A stretch of 64,000 nucleotides of DNA from an uncultured Pelagibacteraceae bacterium (GCA_902526115.1 CABZJV010000001.1:42300-106299); one strand, 5' to 3'. Numbered from the stretch's first letter, positions 40,537 through 50,123 are shown. Program-made: numbers and translations. The notes: generated from the sequence alone by a model not told the origin.

Positions 40537-41529
40537 TTAATACCCTCTACCCACTTTAAATATCTTTAAACCTTCTTTTGGTAAATTACCTTCAAGAATT
40601 TTACAATATTTAACATTTTCCTTGATTCTATTTCTTTCTTTTTTTTTAAATTTAACCCATGAAAAAGATGTTCCTTTTTCTCTTTTTTTAACTGGATCAT
40701 AACTACATTTTTCACCATCAAGAACATCTCCACATTTTGTACTATAGCTAAAATCTTTTATTGATAATGTGGTAGGCCCCTTACTTTTTTTATTTAACCA
40801 TCTATACAAACCAACTTTAAATTTAGTCCCTTCACCAACTACTACATTAGGGCCAAAAAGTTCCATAATTTTTTCACCATTAAGCCATGCAATAAACTCA
40901 CCATCTTTTTCTTTTGATGGAGTATATTTGAATTCAATTGTATTAAATTCCTCAAATTGTTTTTGAAATCCTAGATCAAAGTAATAAGTTAGTTTGTCAA
41001 AAAATAAATTATCTTCATCGCATGGTTTTGCAGTTTTTTTTACTAGCCAATATGAAAGTACAACTTTATTTTCATCCGCAGTATCTTCATTATTCCAATA
41101 AGCTATATGTATCGAAGGCAATATAGGTATACCTTTTTTATCTGTCCCAACTGTTTGTAATACAGATCCCTCTGCCTTACTCTTATCATTAATTTTAAAA
41201 GTGTATTTTGCATAAAGCGGTATACCGTGCTTAAAATAATCTTTATTTTTTGTATCAAACTCCCACCTTTGATGTCTTCCTGAACTATTTTTCCAATCGT
41301 CTTTATGTCCCTTCATTTTTTTTGTTATCTTTATTTCAATAACTTTATCTCCACCTTCTTCCATAATAGACAAAACTTTTTTAGTTTTTTTTATTGCTCT
41401 TAAACTTTTTTCCATTTTTTTTGCTTCAGCTCCTAGTATTTCATTTTTAAAAAACTTTAGAGAATCTTCTGCTTGAACTGATAAAGTGCATAAAAAACCA
41501 AGAACTACGATCCCTAAAAGTTTTTTCAT
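40537..41529 (-). CDS. Secreted protein with probable concanavalin-like/polysaccharide-lyase (heparin-lyase-like) fold
   Basis: Signal peptide MKKLLGIVVLGFLCTLSVQA; RHQRWEFDT, GEFIAWLNGEKIMELFGPN, FKVGLYRW resemble the RxE / W.NG / Ki.G.YR pattern of jelly-roll lyases. Confidence 0.55.
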   Translation of the reverse strand: MKKLLGIVVLGFLCTLSVQAEDSLKFFKNEILGAEAKKMEKSLRAIKKTKKVLSIMEEGGDKVIEIKITKKMKGHKDDWKNSSGRHQRWEFDTKNKDYFKHGIPLYAKYTFKINDKSKAEGSVLQTVGTDKKGIPILPSIHIAYWNNEDTADENKVVLSYWLVKKTAKPCDEDNLFFDKLTYYFDLGFQKQFEEFNTIEFKYTPSKEKDGEFIAWLNGEKIMELFGPNVVVGEGTKFKVGLYRWLNKKSKGPTTLSIKDFSYSTKCGDVLDGEKCSYDPVKKREKGTSFSWVKFKKKERNRIKENVKYCKILEGNLPKEGLKIFKVGRGY

Positions 41530-41572
41530 GCCAAAATGTTATCAAAAACTTCTAGAATTAACTATCTGATTT

Positions 41573-41603
41573 ATCTCTAAATGTACTAGTTTGGGGACTA
41601 GTT
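41573..41603 (+). repeat. 31-bp direct repeat copy B
   Basis: ATCTCTAAATGTACTAGTTTGGGGACTAGTT; 30/31 identical to 40448-40478. Confidence 0.9.
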
Positions 41604-41710
41604 TGTTGCTAAAATTAACGAGTCTGTGAGTAACTTATTTTTAGTGTAAATTAAATGGCCCTCATAAGTACTGTAGTTTAATGTAGGATAGTGCAGGTAA
41701 GGTTGAACCT

Positions 41711-41779
41711 CTAATCCCCCAAATAATCGCCAGCTTCCTGAATAATTTTCCAGAGTTTACTTGCATTTTGTGTATTCAT
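41711..41779 (-). pseudogene. Truncated paralog of small ORF 40200..40427
   Basis: MNTQNASKLWKIIQEAGDYLGD* aligns with MNEKNRSLLWKMIQEAGLYLQG before stop. Confidence 0.7.
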
Positions 41780-41785
41780 TATAAG

Positions 41786-42610
41786 TTAATATGATCCTTT
41801 TTTTTCTGAACCCTTATAAAAAATATTATGAAGGTTATCATTTTCTGCTTTTTTTATTTTAATATCATTCTGATCTATCAATGAAATTGGTCTATTGATT
41901 TTCTTATGGTAATTATAATGATCAATACCTCTTGCAACTTGAACACTATTTTTACCAAGAATCTGTTTAACATTTGTACCTATATAACTTTGTATTACAA
42001 AACCTATTCTCCTATCATTGCTATTATTTATACTTGAACCGTGAACTATTCTTGGGTGATGTAGGGACATTTGTCCTGCTTTCAATTCAACAGATTTTAG
42101 TTCACTAACAGGAACTCCCTCAACAGTTTGTCCTCTTGTTAATAGATTACCTTCATTAAACTTTTCATTGTGATCTCTAATTTCTAAATGAGATTTAGGC
42201 CACATCTTCATACAACCGTTTTCTTCATAAGAATCAGTGATTGCAACCCAAGCTGTAACCCAATTATGAGGTTCTAAACCAATATATTTTGCATCTTGAT
42301 GATAACTTACAAAGCCTTCTTCCTTAGGATTTTTTATAAATAATGTTGTTCCACAAACTAAAATATTCTTTCCAATAATACTTTCAATGGTATCTAGAAT
42401 TTTTGAATTATGAACAATTGCATCAAGCTTTGGGGAAATTAAATGAACATTGTACCTACCTTTTTTATCAATTTCATTAGGAATTTTTTTTTCAATTAGT
42501 TCAATCTCTTTTCTTGCTTCAGTAGCTTCTTCTGTAGACAAAATATTAATCGGAGCTATATAACCTTCATCATTGTACTGTTTAAGTTGATTTGAACTAA
42601 GATAAGTCAT
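41786..42610 (-). CDS. Phytanoyl-CoA dioxygenase (PhyH) family Fe(II)/2-oxoglutarate oxygenase
   Basis: VSYHQDAKYIGLEPHNWVTAWVAITDSYEENGCMKMWPKSH; LHHPRIVHGSSINNSNDRRIGFVIQSY. Confidence 0.9.
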   Translation of the reverse strand: MTYLSSNQLKQYNDEGYIAPINILSTEEATEARKEIELIEKKIPNEIDKKGRYNVHLISPKLDAIVHNSKILDTIESIIGKNILVCGTTLFIKNPKEEGFVSYHQDAKYIGLEPHNWVTAWVAITDSYEENGCMKMWPKSHLEIRDHNEKFNEGNLLTRGQTVEGVPVSELKSVELKAGQMSLHHPRIVHGSSINNSNDRRIGFVIQSYIGTNVKQILGKNSVQVARGIDHYNYHKKINRPISLIDQNDIKIKKAENDNLHNIFYKGSEKKGSY

Positions 42611-42657
42611 ATTATTTTTTAGAGACTATATGAGCAAAACTTTTTCTTCAATAATTT

Positions 42658-43104
42658 ATGTCTGAGGTTTTAAAATTAGGTATTACAGCAATTAATAATC
42701 AGTCAATTCAGGAAGTAGACTCAATAGAGGTTATAGCAAATCAAGGAATAGTCGGAGATAGACATTTTAAAAAATTCAACGACCCTTACAATCAAATATC
42801 ATTAATAGAATCTGAAGGTATTGATAATTATAATATTAAATTTGGATTAAATATTTCATATATAGATTTTAGAAGAAACGTCGTTACTAAAGGTATCAAA
42901 TTAAACGCCCTTGTTGGAAAGAAATTTAAAGTTGGCACTGTAGAGCTTGAAGGATTAGATTTATGTAGACCCTGTAGGCATTTGTCAGAAATTCTTAATC
43001 AAAATAACATAATTAAAGAATTTATAAAAAAAGGTGGACTAAGATGTCAAATTTTGTCCTCATCTAATATAAATGTTGGAGATAAAATAAAGGCGTTAGT
43101 ATAA
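42658..43104 (+). CDS. MOSC domain-containing protein
   Basis: GIVGDRHFKKFNDPYNQISLIESEGI, RRNVVTKGIKLNALVGKKFKVGTVELEGLDLCRPC. Confidence 0.9.
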   Translation: MSEVLKLGITAINNQSIQEVDSIEVIANQGIVGDRHFKKFNDPYNQISLIESEGIDNYNIKFGLNISYIDFRRNVVTKGIKLNALVGKKFKVGTVELEGLDLCRPCRHLSEILNQNNIIKEFIKKGGLRCQILSSSNINVGDKIKALV

Positions 43105-43123
43105 TAATTTATTATTCAGAAAT

Positions 43124-44425
43124 TTATATTTTTTCCTCATTACTCACAAAATCTGGTTTATTAGGTTCTTCAATCGGCTCAGTTGTTGGGTTAAGCTCGA
43201 TACCAGCTGGTGTAATTGATTGTGGCATAGCAATGAATTGTGAATCTGGATTCTCAACAGCTGGTCTAATTTTTGATCTATAGACTCCATAGATGCCGAT
43301 TAATGAATGAAAAAATATTAAAAATATAAAAAAACCATTTAAACCAGTTAAGTCCATAAAAACTGAACATAAAAAAGGTCCACCCATTGCACCCAGTCCA
43401 AAAATAAATTGTAAACTAGCACCGGCAGCAACAAATTTTTCTTTAGGTATAAAGTCATTAGTATGAGCTAAAATTAAGGAAAACATTGGTAAACTACAAA
43501 AAGAAAATAAAATTAAAAAAACATAAAACCAAAATTTACTTGTAGCCAGACCCTCGGGTAAATACATTTGACCAGAGGCAAAAATTGCACATAAAGCAAA
43601 AAATGCTGCTGCAAAACTTACAATAATTATAACTTTTCTACGGTCGTACATGTCAGACAATTTTCCAATTGGCCACTGTGAGATTGCACCTGAGATAGCG
43701 AGCATAAATGTAACTAATGAAATTTGAAAGATAGTAAAATTCATACCTGCAGCATAAACTGCCAATAATGTAAATAAGGCCGATTGTGCGGCTCCATAAA
43801 ACAAAGAACTTATCATTCCGAAAGGAGAGGAAATATAAACTTCTTGAATTGACATTGACTCAATTTTTTTAAAAGTTGGTGGTTTTCTTTTAGTCAGCAA
43901 AATTGGAACAAGCGCACCTGAAGTTATAATAGAAATTAATATAAAAGGTTCGAAATTAATTGGATTACTAAAGTTCAGTAAAAGCATTCCGCATCCCATG
44001 GTTCCGTACAAAATCACCATATAAATAGATAAAACACTTCCTCTATTTTTATTACTTGCTCTATCGTTCAACCAGCTTTCAGCAACTGTATAAATAGAAA
44101 CCATACTTATTCCTGTAAGCACTCGGAGCAAAAACCATATAAATGGATTTACAAATATAGCGTGTAAAAGAATTACTAAAGATGCAATAGATGCAAAAGC
44201 AGCATAAATTCTTATATGTCCTACTTGAGAAACTAATCTTGGTATAGTAATTGCTCCTAAAAAATATCCCACAAAATAACCAGACATCATAAATCCAGTT
44301 GCAGTAATGCTAAACTCCTCTTTAACAGCTCTTACACCAAGCAATGATCCCTGAAAACCGTAGGCAAGCATGATCGCCCCCATACCTAAAAATAGCGCCC
44401 AGGAATTTTTTAACACTTTGTTCAT
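43124..44425 (-). CDS. MFS transporter (YcaD-like)
   Basis: Twelve-TM protein; FSITATGFMMSGYFVGYFLGAITIPRLVSQVGHIRIYA, SDMYDRRKVI. Confidence 0.9.
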   Translation of the reverse strand: MNKVLKNSWALFLGMGAIMLAYGFQGSLLGVRAVKEEFSITATGFMMSGYFVGYFLGAITIPRLVSQVGHIRIYAAFASIASLVILLHAIFVNPFIWFLLRVLTGISMVSIYTVAESWLNDRASNKNRGSVLSIYMVILYGTMGCGMLLLNFSNPINFEPFILISIITSGALVPILLTKRKPPTFKKIESMSIQEVYISSPFGMISSLFYGAAQSALFTLLAVYAAGMNFTIFQISLVTFMLAISGAISQWPIGKLSDMYDRRKVIIIVSFAAAFFALCAIFASGQMYLPEGLATSKFWFYVFLILFSFCSLPMFSLILAHTNDFIPKEKFVAAGASLQFIFGLGAMGGPFLCSVFMDLTGLNGFFIFLIFFHSLIGIYGVYRSKIRPAVENPDSQFIAMPQSITPAGIELNPTTEPIEEPNKPDFVSNEEKI

Positions 44426-44481
44426 ATGAAACGCTATCTATTTCTGATTTGTGGCCAAATCAAGTTAATACTTATTGGGCT

Positions 44482-45342
44482 TTAAGATTTTTTAAGTTTA
44501 AGAAATGAGTGGGTCGCTATTGTTAAAATGATTATTATCCCACCCTGAATTGTTTCTAAACTTGGCTGTTCTTTTATGACCATCCACACCCAAAAAGGTC
44601 CAATGATAGTCTCTAAAAGAAAGAATAAATTAACCTCCTCGGCAGGTATGAATCTTGGAGCAATGGTTACCAAAACAAATGGTATTGCAACACACATTAC
44701 GCACATTAAAGGTACAATTAATAATTCCTTATCTAACAAAGCATAGGTTTCAATATAAAACATAGCAAATATAGCTACCACTAGTTTCCCAACTACAGCT
44801 GCAGGAACCAAGTTATTATTTTTTGCAGATCTGATAGTAACAGCTCCAACCGCCAAACCTAGAGCACAAAGAAGTCCAAGTAAATCACCAAAAATACTGC
44901 CTAGTTGTAACGAGTCATAAAATATATACACAGCAGCAATGAAAGTAATTCCAATTGCAACCCAAGTTTTGTTATCTGGCATTTCTTTTAAAAAAAAAGC
45001 GCCAAGAATTGCTGAGAGCATAGGGGCCATCGCGATCATCACCAGTGTATTAGCAACATTTGTATTTTGAATAGAGACTACAAATGCAATATTAGTGATT
45101 GAAAATGTGACTATATAAATTAATCCATGATGACCGCTTGTAAATAACATTTTAAAGAATTCATATTTATAAATTATTAACATTCCAATAAGGACTGTAA
45201 AAAAGGGAATTATTCCTCTGTAAAAAACTAAACTCCATGTGTCAACATTAGCTAGTCTAATGAACAAAGTATCAGGAGTGATAAACATTACAGCAACAAA
45301 TGCAAGTAAAGATCCTTTTTGTTGATCCGTTAAATTTTTCAA
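44482..45342 (-). CDS. EamA/DMT family transporter
   Basis: Ten-TM EamA repeats (NTNVANTLVMIAMAPMLSAILGAFFLKEMP). Confidence 0.88.
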   Translation of the reverse strand: MKNLTDQQKGSLLAFVAVMFITPDTLFIRLANVDTWSLVFYRGIIPFFTVLIGMLIIYKYEFFKMLFTSGHHGLIYIVTFSITNIAFVVSIQNTNVANTLVMIAMAPMLSAILGAFFLKEMPDNKTWVAIGITFIAAVYIFYDSLQLGSIFGDLLGLLCALGLAVGAVTIRSAKNNNLVPAAVVGKLVVAIFAMFYIETYALLDKELLIVPLMCVMCVAIPFVLVTIAPRFIPAEEVNLFFLLETIIGPFWVWMVIKEQPSLETIQGGIIIILTIATHSFLKLKKS

Positions 45343-46274
45343 GCTTTAAGTTCTTTCCAAAAAACTTCAGCAAGATTTTTTCCTGACAGATCATAAAGTG
45401 TTTTTAATCCTGTGGGCGATGTTACGTTAATATCACCATTTAGTTTCTGATCTATAAAATCTATTCCTGCAAAAAAAATATTTTCTTTTTTTAAATCTTT
45501 CGCAACCAATCTGGATATTTTATTTTCAATTTTTGATAATTTTATATTAAATGGTTTTGCTCCTTTACTCATATTGCTTAAAAATGACCCTAACTTTGGA
45601 ACTCTTGATATTGCCCCACAAACTTTTCCATTAATTATAAAAACTCGCTTATCACCTTTGCTAATTTTAGGCAAAAATTTTTGACACATAACGTGATGAT
45701 GTTTTTTAATAAATTTATTAATTAATTTTGCGTTAAATTTCTTTAAGAGGTGGATGTCATTTCCACTATAGCTATGAATAGGTTTTAAAATAACTTTTTT
45801 ATTTTTTTGAATAAATTTTTTAATTTCGCTAATATTTTGCGTAAAAATTGTCTTTGGCATATATTTTTGGTATTTAGCTGAGTATAATTTTTCTGAAATA
45901 TTTCTAATTGATGTTGGATTATTTATAATTTTTACCTTTTTTTTGATTTTATCTAATATGTGCGTGGTAGATATATATTCTAGATTAAATGGAGGGTCTT
46001 GACGTATTAGAATAAATTTACATTTAGTTAGATCCAAAGTTTGTTTTTTCAATATTTTAAAAATCTTTTTTTTACCGTAATTAAATTTTATAAAAAAGCC
46101 CTCAGCAATAACCTTAGAATTTATGATCGAAATTTTTTTGGGGTCATAATAAAATATATTATATTTTTTATTTTGAATTTCGTTTGCTAAAAAAATACTT
46201 GTATCAGTGACAGGATTTAAAGTGGAGGGGTGGTTTCCTTGAATAGCGACTATATTATTTATCATATAATTCAT
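45339..46274 (-). CDS. gshB: Glutathione synthetase; likely start ATG 46265
   Basis: FILIRQDPPFNLEYISTTHILD, NNPTSIRNISEKLYSAKY, ILKPIHSYSGNDI, KGDKRVFIINGKVCGAISRVP, NVTSPTGLKTLYDLSG. Confidence 0.93.
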   Translation of the reverse strand: MNYMINNIVAIQGNHPSTLNPVTDTSIFLANEIQNKKYNIFYYDPKKISIINSKVIAEGFFIKFNYGKKKIFKILKKQTLDLTKCKFILIRQDPPFNLEYISTTHILDKIKKKVKIINNPTSIRNISEKLYSAKYQKYMPKTIFTQNISEIKKFIQKNKKVILKPIHSYSGNDIHLLKKFNAKLINKFIKKHHHVMCQKFLPKISKGDKRVFIINGKVCGAISRVPKLGSFLSNMSKGAKPFNIKLSKIENKISRLVAKDLKKENIFFAGIDFIDQKLNGDINVTSPTGLKTLYDLSGKNLAEVFWKELKA

Positions 46275-47550
46275 TTAAATCTTCATTTTTAGAAAATTTA
46301 TTAATCATATGATCTGCATTTGTTGTTTTATTATCAATTACTTTTTGTAAGTGATTTAAAAATACTGTTTCATTGTTACCTTTTTTACTCATAATGTCTC
46401 TTGTCTCTAAACCCTTTCTAGATAAGTCTAGCAACGCAGATGACCAGTATAAAAGATCTTTACCCATTAGTTGAGTATTAAAACCCTTTTGAGGAGCCTC
46501 TAAATAAGCATTAATGATTTTGTCTACTTCCCATTTTGACACTAAATCGTGAACTTCATCTAAATTTCCGTATAACATACCAATATTAAATGCAGGTCCT
46601 GCACATAGACACTCCCATCCACATGTATCCATTGACCGAAGTTCAATGTATTTTTTAAGTCTGTTTTCTGTAAAAATCGTACTTAAATGAGTTGTAAGAT
46701 CAACTTCTTCAGGCAAACGATTATCAATTTCCTCAATTTTACCATCCATAAAATCCTTAAATATATATTTTCTTCCAGAAATATATTGATCTTTGTGTTG
46801 GATAAATAATATCGGAAAATTTATAACAAAGTCTGCATATTCTTCGAAATTTAAGTTTTCTAAAAATAACTTTGGCAGTCCTCCTCTAGAAGTATTTTGC
46901 CAAACTTTTGAGCGATAGGATAGGAAATTACTATTTTTTTTTTCAACTATTGATGAGTTTGCAAATAATGCTATTGAAATTGGGACAATTGCATTTGAAA
47001 CTTTAAACTTTTTAATAAAATCTTCTTCAGACTCGTAATCAATATTAAGCTGTGTACCACATGTTCTGTACATCATATCTAAACTTAATTCACCTCCGAG
47101 TGGCATATCTTTAGTCATCACCTTATATCTTTGCTTTGGATTATTTGGTATTTCATTTAATTTAGATATAGGATCAAAGCCAGCACTTACAATTTTTATA
47201 TCTAATTTTTTTGTTACCTGTTTCAGCTCAAACAAATAATCTTGAGACTCGGAGCATGCCTCATGCATATGATTTAGTTTATCACCCGATAATTCAATTT
47301 GGTTTCCAGGCTCGAGTGTAATATTTTTTCCACCTTTATTAAGAGCAATTATATTTTCTTTTTCAAAAACAGGGTTCCAGCCAAATTCTAATAAAGCTGT
47401 AAACATTTCCTTTATTTTTGGATAATTTACTCTTTTATTATTTTCGTTATCGAACAAAAATTTTTCATGCTCAATTCCAATTTTAAAATCTCTAGAGTCT
47501 TTAATGCCAGACTTAAAGTATTCAATAATTTGGTTTTTTGTCTTTATCAT
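46255..47550 (-). CDS. gshA: Glutamate-cysteine ligase (plant/alphaproteobacterial GCS2-like type)
   Basis: IGIEHEKFLF, ITLEPGNQIELSG, MYRTCGTQLNIDYESEEDF, ELRSMDTCGWECLCAGPAF. Confidence 0.94.
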   Translation of the reverse strand: MIKTKNQIIEYFKSGIKDSRDFKIGIEHEKFLFDNENNKRVNYPKIKEMFTALLEFGWNPVFEKENIIALNKGGKNITLEPGNQIELSGDKLNHMHEACSESQDYLFELKQVTKKLDIKIVSAGFDPISKLNEIPNNPKQRYKVMTKDMPLGGELSLDMMYRTCGTQLNIDYESEEDFIKKFKVSNAIVPISIALFANSSIVEKKNSNFLSYRSKVWQNTSRGGLPKLFLENLNFEEYADFVINFPILFIQHKDQYISGRKYIFKDFMDGKIEEIDNRLPEEVDLTTHLSTIFTENRLKKYIELRSMDTCGWECLCAGPAFNIGMLYGNLDEVHDLVSKWEVDKIINAYLEAPQKGFNTQLMGKDLLYWSSALLDLSRKGLETRDIMSKKGNNETVFLNHLQKVIDNKTTNADHMINKFSKNEDLNELYDK

Positions 47551-47580
47551 AAGTAATTAAGTAGTGATTTATTTATAAAT

Positions 47581-48138
47581 TTAAAGATAATAATAAGGAT
47601 CTCTCGCAAATATCTTTTTAACCAATGGTTCAAAGTCCTTTAATGACATACTTTTAAAATTTGGATCAAATGAGCATTGGTCATAGTTTTCACAGAAATC
47701 TATTGTTGCTTTATAATATTTGTGATCTTTAAATTTATCTCTAGCATTTCGGTCACCATCCAGATGGTGAGCACTGTAATAAGTTTGAAAAAGTCCATGA
47801 TGAAGGATTATCCAGTAGGTTTTTTCAGAAACATAAGGTCTCAATATTGAAGCTGCATATTGCGAGTGATTCATTGGAGCTAAATCGTCTCCTATGTCAT
47901 GTAATAAAGTTGCAACAACCATCTCTTCACTCTCTTTATTTTTATAAGCTCTTGTTGCTGCTTGCAGAGCATGTTCAAGCCTGCTAATTTTGTAACCCTC
48001 TAGCGTTGAGGTTTGCTTAGACAGATATTTAAGTATTCGATCAGCCGTTTGTCTTTCAAAATTCTTTTCATATTTTTCTAAAAGTTGATAATCATCTTTG
48101 TTACCATTTTTCATTTCTGTGAAATTAACAGTTTTCAT
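47581..48138 (-). CDS. HD-domain protein (possible HD-type diiron oxygenase-like)
   Basis: RLEHALQAATRAYKNKESEEMVVATLLHDIGDDLAPMNHSQYAA...IILHHGLF; YDQCSFDPNF...FEPLVKKIFARDPYY. Confidence 0.75.
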   Translation of the reverse strand: MKTVNFTEMKNGNKDDYQLLEKYEKNFERQTADRILKYLSKQTSTLEGYKISRLEHALQAATRAYKNKESEEMVVATLLHDIGDDLAPMNHSQYAASILRPYVSEKTYWIILHHGLFQTYYSAHHLDGDRNARDKFKDHKYYKATIDFCENYDQCSFDPNFKSMSLKDFEPLVKKIFARDPYYYL

Positions 48139-48142
48139 AAAA

Positions 48143-49624
48143 TTAATTGTTAGACGCAGTGCTTAATAGTGATAATTGAGTTATTTTACTGTCTCCGAGT
48201 TCATCAACAGGTTTTACAGGATAATCTCCAGTAAAATAGTGATCTGTTAATTGTGGATAAGTATCGTTTCTTTTATCAAAACCAATTGCTTTATACATAC
48301 CGTCTATTGATAAAAATTTTAAGGACTTTGCTCCAATATATTCACAGATCTCATCATTACTTTTATTTGCTGCCAATAGTTCTTTCTTGGTAGGAGTATC
48401 TACTCCATAAAAATCTGGATGTTTTATCTCTGGACAGGCAATTCTAACATGCACTTCCTTAGCACCGGCATCATACAACATTTTAACAATCTTATGAGAT
48501 GTTGTACCTCTAACAAGGGAGTCATCTATTAATATAATTTTTTTATCTTTTATAGTTGTTTGATTTGCATTTAGCTTTAATTTTACTCCTAAACTCCGAA
48601 TTTTTTGACTGGGCTCTATAAATGTTCTGCCTACATAATGGTTTCTAATTAATCCATGTTCATAATTAACATTCAGATGTTGTGCAAACCCAAGTGCAGC
48701 TGCATTGCCAGAATCTGGAACAGGAACTACAATATCTGCATTAAAATCATTTTCTTTTGCAAGTTCTTTTCCTAAATTCTTACGATGCTCATATGCTGTT
48801 TTGTTATCCAAAAGACTGTCAGGTCTTGAGAAATAAATATATTCAAATACACACGGTCTAACTTTTTTAGGAGGGAAGGGCTTAATACTTTTTAATTCAT
48901 TATTTTCAATTAAAACAATTTCTCCATTCTCAACCTCCCTTAAAAATTTTGCTCCAATAATATCTAATGCGCAAGTTTCAGATGCTAAGACATAACTTTT
49001 ACCAAGCTTACCAATAATTAATGGTCTAATACCGTAAGGATCTCTAACCCCAATTAATGAGTTTTGAGTTAGCATTACTAATGCATAACCGCCCTGAATT
49101 TGAAATATTGCATCAATCACTTTATCTATAGTTTTTGATCTTTTAGATTTTGCAATTAATTGAACAATTGTTTCGGTATCAGACGTAGTATAAAAAATAG
49201 CTCCTTCTTCAACTAGTTTTTTTCTTAAGTAAATAGAATTTGTTAAATTTCCATTGTGCGAAACACCAATCCCCCCAGCGTTAGTATCAGCAAAAAAAGG
49301 CTGAATATTTCTAAGAGTATTATTTCCAGTTGTGCTATACCGATTATGTCCAATAGCATAATCTCCCTTGAGATTGTTAAGAACTTTTTCTTTGTTAAAA
49401 TTATCTCCAACTAATCCAAATCTTTTTTCCGAATAATATTTATTCCCATCAAATGAAACAATTCCACAACCTTCTTGACCTCTATGCTGTAGGGCATGCA
49501 AGCCAAGAGCAGTTAATGCAGAAGCATCTTTTGCATTGCTAATACCAAAAACTCCACACTCCTCTTTTAACTTAGGATCAAAGTTCTTCAATTTTTTCTC
49601 TAGTTTCTTGATATGTTTTTTCAT
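48143..49624 (-). CDS. purF: Amidophosphoribosyltransferase
   Basis: EECGVFGI N-terminal nucleophile, ALQHRGQEGCGIVS, GHNRYSTTG, IILIDDSLVRGTTSHKIVKML. Confidence 0.97.
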   Translation of the reverse strand: MKKHIKKLEKKLKNFDPKLKEECGVFGISNAKDASALTALGLHALQHRGQEGCGIVSFDGNKYYSEKRFGLVGDNFNKEKVLNNLKGDYAIGHNRYSTTGNNTLRNIQPFFADTNAGGIGVSHNGNLTNSIYLRKKLVEEGAIFYTTSDTETIVQLIAKSKRSKTIDKVIDAIFQIQGGYALVMLTQNSLIGVRDPYGIRPLIIGKLGKSYVLASETCALDIIGAKFLREVENGEIVLIENNELKSIKPFPPKKVRPCVFEYIYFSRPDSLLDNKTAYEHRKNLGKELAKENDFNADIVVPVPDSGNAAALGFAQHLNVNYEHGLIRNHYVGRTFIEPSQKIRSLGVKLKLNANQTTIKDKKIILIDDSLVRGTTSHKIVKMLYDAGAKEVHVRIACPEIKHPDFYGVDTPTKKELLAANKSNDEICEYIGAKSLKFLSIDGMYKAIGFDKRNDTYPQLTDHYFTGDYPVKPVDELGDSKITQLSLLSTASNN

Positions 49625-50123
49625 TAGGAAATTCTTTAATCAGATAAATACTACCTTTTTCTAAATATGGAAAGACGTATGATTTGTCTAAATTTATTGG
49701 CCATTTATCGTAATTATAAACGATATGAATACCTGAAAAAATACAAACAGAAATTATATAAGCTTTTATAAAGCCAAAAAAGAATCCAAACGTTGTATCT
49801 AATCCACCTATGCCAGTATATCTAACAGCCTTACTAATTCCTTTATTAATCATTAACACTAAAAAAATAACTACAATAAAAATTGCTATGCCAAGACCAA
49901 CGTCTAATACATATTCATTATCAATAATATTTTCTACATACGGTTTAATTCTAGGAAATAACATTAAAGTTATAACATATGCCAAAAGCCACTTTGCCAT
50001 GGATAGAACACTTAATATAAAACCTCTTTTATAACAGCTGATTAAAGACAAAATAGTAATAACTAAATAAGTCAAATCTATAATAGAAGTTACTTTATAA
50101 AAATCTGCCATAGTTTCCAACAT
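49578..50123 (-). CDS. CvpA family membrane protein
   Basis: Four-TM, SCYKRGFILSVLSMAKWLLAYVITL, GIGGLDTTFGFFFGFIKAYI; upstream of purF as in many proteobacteria. Confidence 0.9.
   Translation of the reverse strand: MLETMADFYKVTSIIDLTYLVITILSLISCYKRGFILSVLSMAKWLLAYVITLMLFPRIKPYVENIIDNEYVLDVGLGIAIFIVVIFLVLMINKGISKAVRYTGIGGLDTTFGFFFGFIKAYIISVCIFSGIHIVYNYDKWPINLDKSYVFPYLEKGSIYLIKEFPNEKTYQETREKIEEL

Noticed and set aside
49578-49624. 47-bp overlap between cvpA and purF as possible recoding
   Set aside because: Most simply a mis-assigned upstream purF start; the catalytic Cys of CGVFGI lies downstream and a propeptide of variable length is normal.
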